DNA of 64,000 nucleotides, taken from assembly GCA_018350325.1 (NCBI GenBank), contig JAEVLN010000025.1, forward strand, positions 62,001 to 126,000. The letters are read 5' to 3'. The stretch comes from Globodera rostochiensis (lineage: Eukaryota; Nematoda; Chromadorea; Rhabditida; Heteroderidae). Within the stretch, counting starts at the first letter, position 1. The number at the start of each line of letters is the position of its first letter. Both the position numbers and the translations under genes were made by a program. The notes beneath the pieces are model-generated. The model searched no databases. It was not told where the DNA came from and saw only the letters and a program-made list of their open reading frames with translations. Of the stretch, positions 43,132 to 54,889 are shown one piece after another.

Positions 43132-45235
43132 AATAATTTATTTATCTTTTGCTCATCGAACAATTATTGCTGGTCTTTGATCTCTTGTTTGCATTTTTTT
43201 TCTCGTCGTTAGGCCATCAAATGTTTGCAAAATTCCAAAAATGTCAATTTTATGTTAAATTTAGGGGTGTTGTATTTTTATTCAAGACAATATTGTAGTT
43301 TGTCTTGACGCAGCAGCAACAAATCATCAAGTTATTATTAAATTTTCATATATCATTTTCATTAAAAATTTATTTAAGGGCATCAAAAGACCAAAAAGAG
43401 ATTCAAATCGCAAAATCTGAAAAAATGCAAAACGAAATAATTGAATTGGTTTATGGGGGTCATATTTGTCGTGTTCGGCAGCGTTAAAGGGACAACGAAC
43501 AATGTCAACAAAAGAAAAAGAGAAAAAATTAAAATCCTGTTTTTGTGGGCATTATTCCGCCGGGGTTAAAAAATTTTTTTGCTGGATTTTAAAATGATCG
43601 CGTTGTGATCGCAATTATCGCCTTTTTTTGGGCAGGTCGCCGATCGCATTATAAAAATTTGAGATCGTCGATCGCTTTTTTTCGACGCGATTCCATCCCT
43701 GATTCTTTCTATGAATTTCAACGGTACACATCGGTTCAGCACCCACGGTTCAGTGCCGGACGGTTCAGTGCCGCACGGTTCAGTGCCAGCGATTGAAAGG
43801 CTATAACTTTTTTTAAACTCAACCAAATCAAACAATCAAGATGTCTTGGAAAGCTCTAAGCTTTTAAAAGCTTTGTTAAGCCAAAGTTAATCAATTAGAA
43901 AATTAGTGAAAAAGTTATTTTGATAAAACTAAAAACCCCTTGATTTTTCGTGTTTTTTCACATTAAACTTTTTTAAACCAATTAAACCGCTTGGTTTATT
44001 TTTTAAATGATTCATCTCATTTAAAGCTTTCCAATGACATCTTGATTGTTTGATTTGGTTGAGTTTAAAAACAGTTATAGACTTTTTAAGTGCTGGCACT
44101 GAACCGTGCGGCACTGAACCGTGCGGCACTGAACCGTCCGGCACTGAACCGTCCGGCACTGAACCGTGGGCACTGAACCGATCGCCGCCGGAATTTCAAT
44201 CACCTTAGCGCCATAAAATAACGAACAAAAACATTTATAAAAAATGAAAGAAACGAAAGTAATGCATTAAAAGCACTTTAAATTAATCAAATACAAAATT
44301 CGGACACCCACTAGTAGTAAACCAGGGGTTTACTACTCCCACTATACCACCTCGGACCAAAATTCAAAATTTTGAAAAAGAAAATTTTTCTTAGCGTAAG
44401 GATAAAATAAAGAGAGAAACATCGCAATGGAAGGTAAAAAAGCCGGATCCGGCCCGGATGATGTTTTTTTATTTCAGTTTTCGAAATGAAACGGAAAAAA
44501 ACCCCCCGAAATCATCGGAATCGTACGATTTCGTTCGACCCGTCCCTAATGAGAAAATCCAAGGGAACAGAACGTTGTTGGCCCCTATTGTTTCTATTTC
44601 CTCACCTTCCAGAATGTTTAATTAAGAACAATTTTTAGCATTATTCCCTAAAAATTTATTATTAAATGAAATGGATTAATGGTTACATTTAAAACTTGGG
44701 AGATAATAAAAGAAAAAATACAAAGATAAGCCATTAAAACCACAATGATTTCCAAGCCCATAATTCTCCCCTACTTAATGGAGGAAGATCAAATTGGTCG
44801 CCGGATAATCGGCGCCGTTTGTGCTTTCAATGGTCTCCAGCACATCTGTAAAAAACGTTGTTTTTTGTTGTTATTTTGTTTTTGGCATTTACGCGGACGA
44901 GGCCTCGGCATTTTGCTGATTTACTATTGGCAAAATAACATCGGAAAAGATTCCGTGACGTTGGCATAGCAAAATGATCGAATTGGCGACATATTCAGGC
45001 TGAAAACGCTGTAATGATTTCACGGAGGCAACAGCAACGAGTTGAAGTCAGAGATTATTATCAAATTAAAGATTTTGAAAATTGAAATTATCTGGTTGAA
45101 TTTATTTTTTATTTATTTATTTTTAATCCGAGTTCCGACTTCCGCATTTTTGGGCTCGGAATTCCGAATTTGAAACAAAAATACTAATTTATTTCAGAAG
45201 TAGTTCTAAAGTCCCCTACAATTGGGCAAAAACAT
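43132..45235. other. Intergenic between PUF gene 2 and the NDRG gene
   Basis: Contains the fold-back palindrome 43732-44180 and, near 44290-44345 (minus strand), a tRNA-like A box (TGGTATAGTGGG) without a B box. An open frame at 44745-44969 (MISKPIILPYLMEED) is unassigned and may be chance. Confidence 0.5.
43732..44180. mobile_element. Long palindromic fold-back, arm unit CGGTTCAGTGCCGCA
   Basis: The left arm has four units of the 15-base motif CGGTTCAGTGCCG(G/C)A, the right arm about seven in inverse. Inside these the arms continue as a near-perfect inverted repeat (AAACTCAACCAAATCAAAC, CAATCAAGATGTC, GGAAAGCT) toward a short AT-rich centre. Nearly the whole 449 bases can fold back. No target-site duplication recognised. 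Confidence 0.8.
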
Positions 45236-47884
45236 TTATATTTCCGCCGTCATAAGCTTTGAGTAAAACAACAAACTACCGACCAATTCCGCAACAACAT
45301 CCACGACGCCTTCAGCAACAAGCAAGACCGTCTTCGTCTTGGCCATTCGGTTGAACATGTGGCGCACATTCTGAGATACAAAAGACCTATCATCATTCTG
45401 AACTGTATGTAGTAGAAACACGGACAATGGTCAAATGCGATCAACTACTTTAAACTCAAGATTTTTTTATACAATTAAGGCAAATGTCCGAAAAGTCTAT
45501 TAATAACCCTCAACACTTTTCCTCATTAGTCAATGAAGCATTTTATCTTTTCAGTCAGCCAATCTAACGAAGCTGATTAATTGGAAATGCTTGGATATTA
45601 TGATGGCATCGATGTGTTCGTGTTTGCTTAGATTCGGCCTAAATTTGTGTCCCCCCCCCCAATCTCACCTCATTGTGAGGCGCTTTACCGCCAGTGACCA
45701 GCAGGACATCGACTCTGTGTTGTAGTTTTGGGGGTTAAAAAGGAGATGCTTTCCGTTTGCATTTGCACTCACTCAGGAATGCCAAATTGTTGGAAATTTG
45801 CCATGTTTCCACACTTGACATAATTTTGCCATATTTATAACTTTGTGAAAATTTATCATTTCTTGAGGGAAAATGAGGATTTTCCGAAAATAGTGCCCAT
45901 TGAGTCGTACAATTTGAAGTTAAAATCTTCAAAATTTTTTCCAACAATGAGTCAAAAATTCAAAATTTTCTCGGCGGCCACCCACCTCCACATAAAATTT
46001 TGTGTTTTTTGAAAATTCCTTAAGAAAAATTGCCATAAAAAATGCCATTTTTTGACCCTCGAGGCCATAAAAATGCCATATTTGACCCTTGATGCCATAA
46101 AAATGCCATATTTTGACCCTCGATGCCGATGCCATATTTTTGACTCTCGATGCCATAAAAATGCCATATTTTTGACCCTAGTTGCCATAAAAATGCCATA
46201 TTGACCCTCGATGCCATAAAAATGCCATATTGACCCTCGATGCCATAAAAATGCCATATTGACCCTCGATGCCATAAAAATGCCATATTTGACCCTTGAT
46301 GCCATAAAAATGCCATATTTTGACCCTCGATGCCATATTTTTGACTCGATGCCATAAAAATGCCATATTTTTGACCCTAGTTGCCATAAAAATGCCATAT
46401 TGACCCTCGATGCCATAAAAATTCCATATTTTCTCAAAGGTAAGTTGGCATCCCTGCACTCACTTCCCCAGCTGTTCCTTCAGCCGATCAGTGAACTCAT
46501 CGCGATGACTGAAAGCGTATAAATATCGGCTCAAATTGTGTTCGTTCATTCCGCCAGCTTTGATGGCGTCGACATAATTGCGCTGTTCCTCATTCATTTC
46601 GTGCTAAAAAGCGTCAAATCACTTATCATTCATTCTCTTCAATCAAATGCGATCAGACAAACATTTCCAAATTTGTGGACCAAAAGCCAATTCCATGCGC
46701 TGTTAGTCATGTGACCGTCGTGCAGAAGCAAATTGGTGAACTTAAAGTTGGCACCCATTCTTTGTCTTGGGGGGTGGAAAGGGCGCTAACAAGTTCTTTA
46801 ATGCTGGCTATGATCCCGTGAGTGGTCGATGTGCAATGGATCAACACCGCCCCGATGACGTGCTGCTGGAAGTTCATCTGAAATTAAAATGTGTTAAAAC
46901 TGGAGTTGCAGCCGGGGGGGGGGGAAACCGGGGATCCCCGGCTATCCTCATCCCCGGTTTGTCCATCCTCAAAAACGGGGATCCCCGGTTTGTCCGTCCC
47001 CGGTTTGACCGGGGATCCCCCCGGCTTCAATCCTAGTTAAAACTGCCACCACGGGCTTTACCGCCTCAAGGCTTACCGCAAAACGGCAAACGATGTCCGC
47101 GCCCGCCCCCTCCCCGATGGCAATGCATTTGCGCACGTTCAGTTTGTCCAACACTTGTGCCAGACCGTTTCCCAACTGTTCCATTGAGGGAAAACTAATC
47201 GGGAAAAAAGGGCTTTTAAGGAATTGCAATTTCCTTTTCGACTCACTCTCCGACAAAATTTTCCGCCCCGGCCTCTTGTCCTGGCACAGAAACGTGCAGA
47301 AATACGGCTCGCTGTCGCATGAGTGGAGAGAGTGTCGGACTTTTGGCAAGGTCCACAAACGACAAATACGTCTTGCCGACGTCGTGGACAGTAAGGAAAA
47401 CCTTTGAATTTTGTAAAAAGTAGAGCTCGGAATTGCGTGCCGATCGAGAATCTCGAAAAATCTCGGTAAAAATTTGTCGATCCCGAATCTCTAAGGTAAA
47501 AATTCGTCGATCGAAAATTTCGATCGGTCCGATCTCTATAAATTGGTTAGTTACGCTTCGTAGTAATAATATCGGCCGTCTAAACAAACAATTTTGTCAT
47601 CCAATTGTTCCAAATTGCCATGCACAAACACATCCAGAGAGCATTTGAGCGTTTCATAGGACTGTTCCGTCACTAACGGGTAGGAACCGACGTCGCCAAA
47701 TGGGCCAACGATTGTGTTGTAAAGGCATTGCTCCCACTGAGTGGGGGGTGGGGGGGGAAGTCAGTTAATTAGGCAATTAGCCGGTAAGTGAACGTTCAAT
47801 CAAATCATTTACACATATTAAACATCTCACCGTAATCTCAATTTGCATGCGTTGGACATCATCGCCCCAATTTATGTTGGACAT
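45236..47884 (-). CDS. NDRG-family protein (alpha/beta-hydrolase fold)
   Basis: Nine exons on the minus strand: 47884-47831, 47736-47590, 47401-47247, 47194-47077, 46877-46791, 46740-46663, 46603-46464, 45714-45669, 45370-45236 (TAA). All phases agree. Family blocks in order: VFLTVHDVGKTYLSF, VSVPGQEAGAENF, FPSMEQLGNGLAQVLD, IGEGAGADIVCRFA, GAVLIHCTSTTHG, the cap-like NEEQRNYVDA...LSRYLYAF, VDVLLVTGGKAPHNE, and MAKTKTVLLVAEGVVDVVAEL. NDRG proteins have the hydrolase fold but lack a working catalytic triad; they are linked to stress, differentiation and trafficking. C. elegans has one such gene, and this may be its orthologue. Intron 2 holds a TAGAG-type MITE and intron 7 a hAT-like MITE sitting on the donor. 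Confidence 0.9.
45774..46456. mobile_element. hAT-like MITE carrying a 31-base tandem array, duplication CACTCACT
   Basis: Starts CAGGAATGCCAA and ends TTGGCATCCCTG, flanked by exact CACTCACT copies (45766-45773, 46457-46464). The interior contains over ten copies of GCCATAAAAATGCCATATT joined by TTGACCCTCGAT. Inserted in NDRG intron 7. The duplicated site spans the 5' splice site of exon 7. Confidence 0.88.
47421..47538. mobile_element. MITE with TAGAG ends in NDRG intron 2
   Basis: TAGAGCTCGGA at the left, GGTCCGATCTCTA at the right. The interior holds GATCGAGAATCTCG units. No clean duplication. Confidence 0.6.
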
Positions 47885-48045
47885 TTTGCTGCAAACACAG
47901 AAAGTCATAAAAAATCATTTGCAGTCCGGGTTTGAACCAGGGATGTAACCGGACGCCAAAAAAATGTCCGGAAATCCGGTTTTGTTTATCTCAAAATTTG
48001 ATTTTGTCTTTTTCTGATCAGTCGCCCTTCCGCGATGCAGTTTTT

Positions 48046-48262
48046 TAGGGATGCTCGAAACCTGAAATTCACCGAGACCCGAACTCGAGACCGAGACTCC
48101 AAAAAACCCGAGACTTTCTCGATTCTAGACCAGAAATCGAGACTTTTTTTTTGAAAATTTTTACGGAGTCTTTGCAGCAAAAATCCTGAAAAATTTAAAA
48201 AAGTTGGAGACGAAAACCCCCGACCAAAAAGAGTCGGGGTTCGGGGTCGGGGAGCAACCCTA
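48046..48262. mobile_element. MITE related to the hAT at 52059 (TAGGGATGCTCG end)
   Basis: Left TAGGGATGCTCG, right GAGCAACCCTA. The interior has CCGAGACCCGA and CTCGA repeats like the ends of the complete hAT. Inserted in an older element that starts at 47935. Flanking duplication not visible. Confidence 0.55.
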
Positions 48263-48552
48263 TTTATATTCTGTAGTGAATAGAGAGAGGAGCCTTCTTG
48301 TCTGATATGTATAAAAGTGGATGGGGCGGGTAAAGTTCGAGTGGACGTCGAGCGATAGAGAGAGACGGATTAGCCAAAATGTGAAGGCAAAAGGGGTGGG
48401 TGACCTTGCCGCGAGGGTCAACAACATCGCCCGAAGGGACAATGATGAAGAGGCGGGCGGTAAAGGGATGCCGCAGGAAAGGGAAGAGCGGGCAGGGAGA
48501 GGTCAAAGGGTCCGGGGCAGAGGAAAGAATGGGAAAACGACAAATAGGTAAG

Positions 48553-48690
48553 TAGAGACCGGCAACTCAGCCCAGACGGGTTTCTTTTGGGTTTTGCTCA
48601 ATTTGACCAAAACCAAAACCAAATTTTTGGTTTTTTTTTGTACAAAAAACCCCAAAAAATTTTTGGTTTTTGGTTTTGGTCCGGACTCTA
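48553..48690. mobile_element. MITE with TAGAGACCGG ... CCGGACTCTA ends
   Basis: Ends and the AAACCAAAACC/GGTTTTTGG interior match the element at 17679-17881. Flanking duplication not clean. Confidence 0.65.
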
Positions 48691-48720
48691 CAAATAATAG
48701 CTTTAATCAGGGTGCGTAAC

Positions 48721-49110
48721 CAGGGCTGCCAACTCATCTGCGGCAAAATATGGCAACCGGCTTTAAAAATATGGCATTTTTATGGCAGTTTTCTTATGAA
48801 TTTTCAAAAATGCAAATTTTTTTTTGCGAATTCTGCTTCCTTTTGGGGGGGGGGGGGGTCGGCGGTGCCGATAGGCGCCGCCGAGAAAATTTTGAATTTT
48901 TGACTCGATTTGTTGAGAGATTTGCAACCAAAAACTTGAAATTATACGAAGCAAAGAGCACTATTTCCGGAAAATCCTTCATTTTTCTATTAAAAAATGA
49001 GAATTTTTCACAGAGTCAAAAATATGGCAAAATTATGGCAAGTGTGGAAATATGGCAAATTTTCAAAATTATGGCATTTGCCATAAAAATAGGGAATTTT
49101 GGCACCCCTG
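48721..49110. mobile_element. hAT-like MITE (E1), duplication TGCGTAAC
   Basis: CAGGGCTGCCAACT to TTTTGGCACCCCTG, flanked by TGCGTAAC (48713-48720, 49111-49118). The interior repeats TATGGCA and includes a poly-G tract plus a GC hairpin at 48860. Relative of 45774-46456. Confidence 0.87.
48860..48883 (+). repeat. Dispersed GC hairpin copy
   Basis: Full consensus stem-loop, preceded by 14 G, followed by AAAATTTTGAATTTTTGAC. Inside MITE E1. Confidence 0.78.
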
Positions 49111-49117
49111 TGCGTAA

Positions 49118-49395
49118 CAGGGCTGGGCAAAATTTCGGATGTCGGGTTTCGGAAATTTCGGGTTTTTTGGCCGTTTCGGAGACATTTTGCCAAATTTATG
49201 AGTTCAACTATGAAAAAATTTTTATTATCGTTTGTCCCAAAAATATCGCTTGAAAAAATTTCGGATTTTGGGTTTCGGATATTTCGGAAATTTCGGGATT
49301 TTTGGGTTTTCGGATTTCGGGTTTTGAATCGTTTCTGATTTTTGGGGTTTAATTTTCGGGTTTCCGATTTTATTTTTCGATTTTGCCCAGCCCTG
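49118..49395. mobile_element. hAT-like MITE (E2), duplication GTGCGTAA
   Basis: CAGGGCTGGGCAAAAT to ATTTTGCCCAGCCCTG. The right flank is GTGCGTAA (49396-49403) and the left flank reads the same (49110-49117). The interior repeats TTTCGGATTT. Adjoins E1; the two duplications overlap. Confidence 0.85.
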
Positions 49396-49403
49396 GTGCG
49401 TAA

Positions 49404-50902
49404 TTGGGGCCAAAAAACAGTACATTTTAAAAAATGGCTCAAAATATAGTAAATCTTTATTTTTTGCATGAAATGTGAGTTGTGTTTAACCATTTCTCTA
49501 CACCAGCAATTTAATTACGAATTATCCTGAAACCTGTACAAAATCAGAATTTGGATAAAAATGAACAAATATTGTTAGACATTTTTTAAGCGAAAATTCA
49601 AAAAAGAATGCAAAAAATGCTTTAAAATTAACAATTATTCAATCAAAAAGCTCTACCGATCAGTGTAGTAATGGGGGAGAAGATTGCGTCGGTGGATTCT
49701 GCTGTTATGTGCCATTACCGGGAAGATAAAATTTACAAAATGGTGAATATTTTAAAACTTGCGCTAAATTTGTCAAATTGATTCAAATATTCGAAAATGG
49801 CAGTGGGGGAATGAAATCAAACAATGGCATTTAGTCGATGGATCGGTCGCATTTTGGAACAGTTAAAAATTGAGGAAGAACAACATTTGGAACTCGCAAA
49901 ATGCCAAACTTTTAGATATCAAAAGAATGCACCCGCAAAGTCAAAAAATGTAATTTAAAATCAAATTTCAATTTATTTTATTTATTTGAGAAAATAATAA
50001 ATAAAAAAAATGAAACTTTTCACTATTTCCACACATTTGAATATGATTCTACAGCATTGGGAGTGTTTCAGAATACTTTTTGGCCCAGAATTTGGGCATT
50101 TCCAAATTTTCTGTCCCATTTTCATTCCATTTTTGTCTCATCCAACAAAAAGTTTGGCCTATTTTTGTGCAAATTCCACTTGTCCCCAAGTCGGATGGAC
50201 GGGCTGGGCAGTCGGAGCACAAAATGTGCGGCGCACACGAGCATGCCTTTTGGCCCACAGAGATGGCGCCGGGGGCGATAACATTTTGTTATTGCAATGA
50301 ATGAATGGGGGCCCCCGAGGGGTGGGGGGATGGGGGCCCCCGAGGGGGGGGGGGCGTTGATGATCCGCCGATCCCTTTAGGCGACAAACAAATGGCTGGC
50401 GCAAAACATTGCAACAACAACAAACAGAGCGCTTAAGGCGATGGATATGACAAAATAATTGTGGGCATTAATTCATTGCTTCTTTTAAAGTTTATGACAA
50501 CATTTGGCTCAAAGTCTCTTTTTCCTTTTTATTCCTTGAAAGGTTTTATTGGGATATTCCCTTTTTTTGTTTAAAGAGTTTGTTTTTAATGCGCTTTTTA
50601 ATTGCCCTGTTTTTTTCTCTTACTCTCTCTGTCTCGCAAAGAATATTTTGCTGAATTTTGGATCCGGCATTCCGGGTTCCGGACATTTTTTTACACTTTG
50701 CCACCTATCGAATAACGGCACTGCTCCCCCCCCCCCCCCCCCACCGTTTCCTCCCATAAATCCTTTCTTTGACAACCAAATTTTACAATTCAAATGCTTA
50801 AGGGCTGTAGAATTAATTAATGATTAAGCGGACTAAATGCTTCATTAACTTGAGACTGTTAAATTCGATTTATCAATATTTATTAAATGCCAATGTTTTC
50901 AG
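49404..50902. other. Region upstream of SPRY gene B, unclear short exons
   Basis: 49664-49729 could be a terminal exon encoding a cysteine-rich end (GEDCVGGFCCYVPLPGR, then TAA) after TCAG. 49826-49963 is a 45-codon frame (MAFSRWIGRILEQLK). 50080-50304 ends CGAHEHAFWP...FCYCNE. None is assigned to a family. G/C-rich palindromes at 50308-50354 and a poly-C tract at 50728-50742. Confidence 0.35.
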
Positions 50903-51800
50903 ACCATTTGTGCCCACCTTTGACTAATTTGGACCCGTCCGAAGAACAAACGATGAGTTCCCCAACTTCCTCATGTGCCAGTTTTGATTTGGTGGCACTA
51001 AATGGAAATGGTAAAAATGCCGAATACAGTACAAACATTTTCACGTTGGTCGGATTGGAGTTATATTTCTTATTTCTTAATTATGGTATAATTAATTTTT
51101 TGTCATTTTCATAAATGATCGATGCGGCGGCGGACACTTTGAACGGTCAAAACGACGAAATTGAAGCAAACAATGACAAAGAATCCATGGCTGATCAGGA
51201 GGAGGAGGAGGAACAAACAAAGCCCGATCAATTGGAAGTGAGTTTTGTTTTTGATCAAGGAAATACCAATTTACTGTCTCTGTCAGGTCCAATATTTCAA
51301 TTTAAATATCTATATTTAAATTATTTTTAGATCCTAAAGTTTTTTAATTTAGCATTTGCAGGAAAATTTCAAGCAAATTGAATTGAAATTGAAGGACATA
51401 AATCAGCTGGAGGAAACATTGAGTGCAAAGGTGGAGGCGTATCAGAAACAACAGCAAACCATCGAGGCATTGACAGAACAACTAAAGGGTATAAACTTTT
51501 TTGAATTCGAAAAAATCCATTTTAACCTTGCAGAGATGAAGCAACTGAAGGAGAGATTTAATGCACTTGAACAAAAGCAATCGGTGACTTCTGAACAACA
51601 AAAAGTTGATCGAAAAGCACTGAGTGCAGCGATTGATCAAGTGGGTGTCAAAGGGAACGTTCTCTCCGTGACTAATGCACAAAAATATACAGAAAAAATG
51701 TTAAAAAACCAGAAAGATATACATAAAAATTTCAGTCTCAAAAAGTGGAAATTGATGACAAAAATGGCAAGGTTGAAAATTCGGTTCCAATTTTAACTCC
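50855..51800 (+). repeat. Segmental duplication, copy at SPRY gene B
   Basis: Nearly identical over about 900 bases to 62191-63120. Similarity starts at TAAATTC inside the first intron of copy C and fades in the coiled-coil region. Confidence 0.85.
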
Positions 51801-52058
51801 GGGCCAATGGCGACGATTCGGTAATAACATTTAAACTTTTCTAAACTATTGTTAGCCAAATTTCTACTGGACTTCAGATCCTTATCGAATCGTGGGCGCA
51901 ATTGTTCTGCTTATTTGTGTTATTTATACGATCCGTGGATTCTGCAGGAAAAGGTCGTCAAAATGGAGGAGTATCAGAAAGAACAGCAAAAGAACATTGA
52001 CGACTTGCAGAAGAATGTTGCCGCGTTGAGACAACCAACGAAGGGAATTGGTAATTCA

Positions 52059-54889
52059 TAGGGCTGCTCGAGATTCTCGGTCTCGGTTCTCGAGTCGAGA
52101 AATTTCTCGGTTTTTTTGGGTCTCGGTCTCGGTTCTCGGTCTCGGGTTTTTAGTCTCGGAAAACGAGACTTTTTTGCACTGGTAAAGATTGCCTTTTTCT
52201 AATCATTTCATCCTTTGAAGCCAAACTCAAAATTAGTGTGAGGTCATTTCGCCAATACAATTTAAAATTTAAATGTAAACAAAATTCGTACTTTTAATTT
52301 ATTTTTTTTCTCACTATTTTATGCTATATATTTTTTAAATAGAATGGATATTGAAATGGCTTTATCAAATGATATTGAAAATGAAACTGAGGAGCAATAT
52401 GACGAAGTATTCTTGGACGAAACGGAGAACAACAACCCCAAACTTGATTTATGTGAACCGGCGACATCGTTGTTGCGCTATTTTCAGTTCCAGAAAGGTG
52501 ATGCGAAAACAAAGTGCCGAATGTGCGGAAGACAAATCGCAAGAAAAGACGGAAATACGAGTGGAATGGTCCGGCATTTGAAGCTTCACTCAAAGTTCAT
52601 TTTATCAATTATTCCAAAATTTAAGTAATTTATAGGACCTACAAAGATTTTTGCGCCGCAAAGGCATCAAAGACTGTTCAAAAAAAGAAGACAAGTTCAG
52701 AGGAGTCATCATCACAAAAATCGATGAAACAAATGAACTTGGATTTTCGAGCGCATGAAAAATGGCCGACTACCCACCAAAAGTCGCAAAAGATAGACGA
52801 CTTAATTTTGCGCTTTATCTGTTTATCTGCTGAACCGATTCAATTAACGGAAAAGAATGGCTTTTCTGAGATTTTTGATGAAATTTGTCCAAGGTAATTT
52901 AATAATTTAATATTTAGAAAACGCCACATTTTAGTTATCGTCTTAAATCGCGAGAATTTATGACAAAATTGCTTGAAGAGAAGTATTCCGAAAAATTTGA
53001 GCTGTTAAAGAAAACAATCGATGCTGCGCCTTTTATCAGCTTTACGACAGACTTATGGACAAATAAAAAGAAAAAGAAGAATTTTTTGAGGTACTTTTTT
53101 AAGCCGAACCTGATCTTCAAATTTTACTTAGTTAATTAAGTTTGACTGCCCATTACATCGATGAAGGTTTTGAACGAAAATGGAAGGTTCTAAGCACTGA
53201 ACCAATGAATGAGGCGCACACCGGACAAAACATTCGACAATGTATCTCAGAAATTTTGAAACAATTTGAAATTGATCTCAATCGAGTTCATGTTATTTTA
53301 CGGGATGCAGCTTCCTCGATGATTAGCGCAACCGATGAATTGAATGTTGAAAACTTTGATTGCTTTTGCCATAAGCTCAATTTAGTAAGATTTGCCAGTA
53401 AACGTATCTAACTAATATTTTAGGCACTTTCTGACGGTCTCGAGCACCGTACAAAAAGCGTCCCGGAAATAAAAAAAGAAATTCAAATGTGCCGCGAATT
53501 GGTCGGATTTTATAATCGATCTAAGAATTTCCAAAACGTGCTTCGACGGCAACAGGATCTAATAGACGCACCCAAAACTGGACTGATTCAGGTGACTTTA
53601 CAAAATTTTCGGTTGATTTTTGAAAAATCCTATTTTATAATTTTTGAAATTTAAGGATGTTATTACGCGTTGGAATAGCACTCTGTATATGGTGGACCGC
53701 ATCATCCAACAACAAAGGGCATTAAGTTTGGCGCAGATTGACTTCCCAGAATTAAAATTACCCAATTTTGAGTTGCTAAAAAACCTTTCAGCGGTAAAAT
53801 CTCTAAATTGGTTCAGTTACAACTTTTCTTTTTGAGGTATTGGCTCCATTTGACAAGTTTACAAAACAACTTTCCAACAGAGATGAGTCCATTTCTTCGG
53901 TCCTCCCCATCTATCGGTGCCTTTTAACAATGTTGAATGAAAAGTGTACAGATTCTGACCCGATGAAACTTTTCAAAAAAATTGTCGTAAACGGATTGAA
54001 AACGCGAATGGCTAAATATGAGTGCAAAAGGTTAATAAATTTAAGCTCACTTATTTTGTGAACCAATTGACATTTTTCAGATTTTTGGTCATTGCTACCT
54101 TGATCGATCCGCGGTACAAAAATCATCCGAACATTTTTAGTTTGGAAGATCGCTTTCAAAACAAAGTCCTTTTGAAAACGGAAGTGGAATTGTTTATAAA
54201 CCCAAGCCGACGTTTTTCCGACTCGGATTCAAACAATGGGCCTGTTATTCAGCATTCCGATAATCCAATGGCCAATTTTTTGTTTACCGATCCCGAGTTC
54301 TCTGGCGCAATTCTTTCACAAAACGATTCAACAGAAAATGAGATTGGGCAAGAAATTGATTCATTTTTTAAAGTAAGCTACAATTTTTTTAAATATAGAC
54401 GCATCGTATTTTGTAGACTTCAACTATTGCATCTGACACTAATCCTTTGGAATTTTGGAGGCACAACACAACATACCCTCACATTAAACAAATTGTGCCG
54501 AAATTTTTGTGCCCTCCACCTGGCAGTGTAGAGTCAGAAAGGACGTTCAGCAAGTTGTCTGAAATCTATTGTCCTAACCGATCGAGTCTCTCGGAGACAC
54601 ATGGAAAGCAACAACTTTTTTTACATTTCAATTTTGATGGATAATATTTTAATGTAAAATATTTTGTGTGGTTATAAAAACAAATTCTTTTAGTGAATTG
54701 AAAAAAAAAAATTAGAAATTTCTCGGTTCTCGGTTCCCGAGTCGAGAAATTTCTCGGTTTTTTTGGGTCTCGTTCTCGGTCTCGAGTCTCGGGGTCATTT
54801 CTCGGTCTCGGTCTCGGTTCTCGGTGTCATTTCTCGGTCTCGGTCTCGGTTCTCGATTCTCGGTAAATTTCAATTCCCGAGCAGCCCTA
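52059..54889 (+). mobile_element. Complete hAT transposon, duplication GTAATTCA
   Basis: 2,831 bases, TIR TAGGGCTGCTCG at 52059-52070 and CGAGCAGCCCTA at 54878-54889. Exact 8-base duplication GTAATTCA at 52051-52058 and 54890-54897. Both subterminal regions carry direct copies of GAGTCGAGAAATTTCTCGG and CTCGGTCTCGGTTCTCGG. Encodes a transposase (52344-54644). It sits in an intron of SPRY gene B. Confidence 0.95.
52344..54644 (+). CDS. hAT transposase with BED zinc finger
   Basis: Multi-exon frame inside the hAT at 52059-54889. Exon 1 (52344-52594) encodes an acidic start and a BED finger (CRMCG...VRHLKLH: C-x2-C and H-x3-H). The next exon (from 52636) continues in phase with TYKDFCAAK, then DDLILRFICLSAEPI. 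The catalytic-domain blocks follow: ISFTTDLWT, VHVILRDAASSM, CFCHKLNL, ITRWNSTLYM and ATLIDPRYKN. The C-terminal dimerisation region reads EFWRHNTTYPHIKQI, then PGSVESERTFSKLSEI. All exons are open, and the stop is at 54642-54644. With intact ends and target duplication, recent activity is likely. It catalyses cut-and-paste transposition and could mobilise some CAGGG/TAGGG MITEs nearby (inference). Confidence 0.9.

Larger units (their letters stand above)
47885..48720. other. Intergenic, nested small elements
   Basis: Contains a copy of the CAGGGATG element (from about 47935) broken by the insertion 48046-48262, an arginine/glycine-rich open frame (48321-48551, MGRVKFEWTSSDRERR) of unknown value, and the TAGAG MITE 48553-48690. 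Confidence 0.5.

Noticed and set aside
45929..46459. Long minus-strand frames of WHFYGIEGQ-type repeats
   Set aside because: They are translations of the 31-base array inside the MITE 45774-46456.
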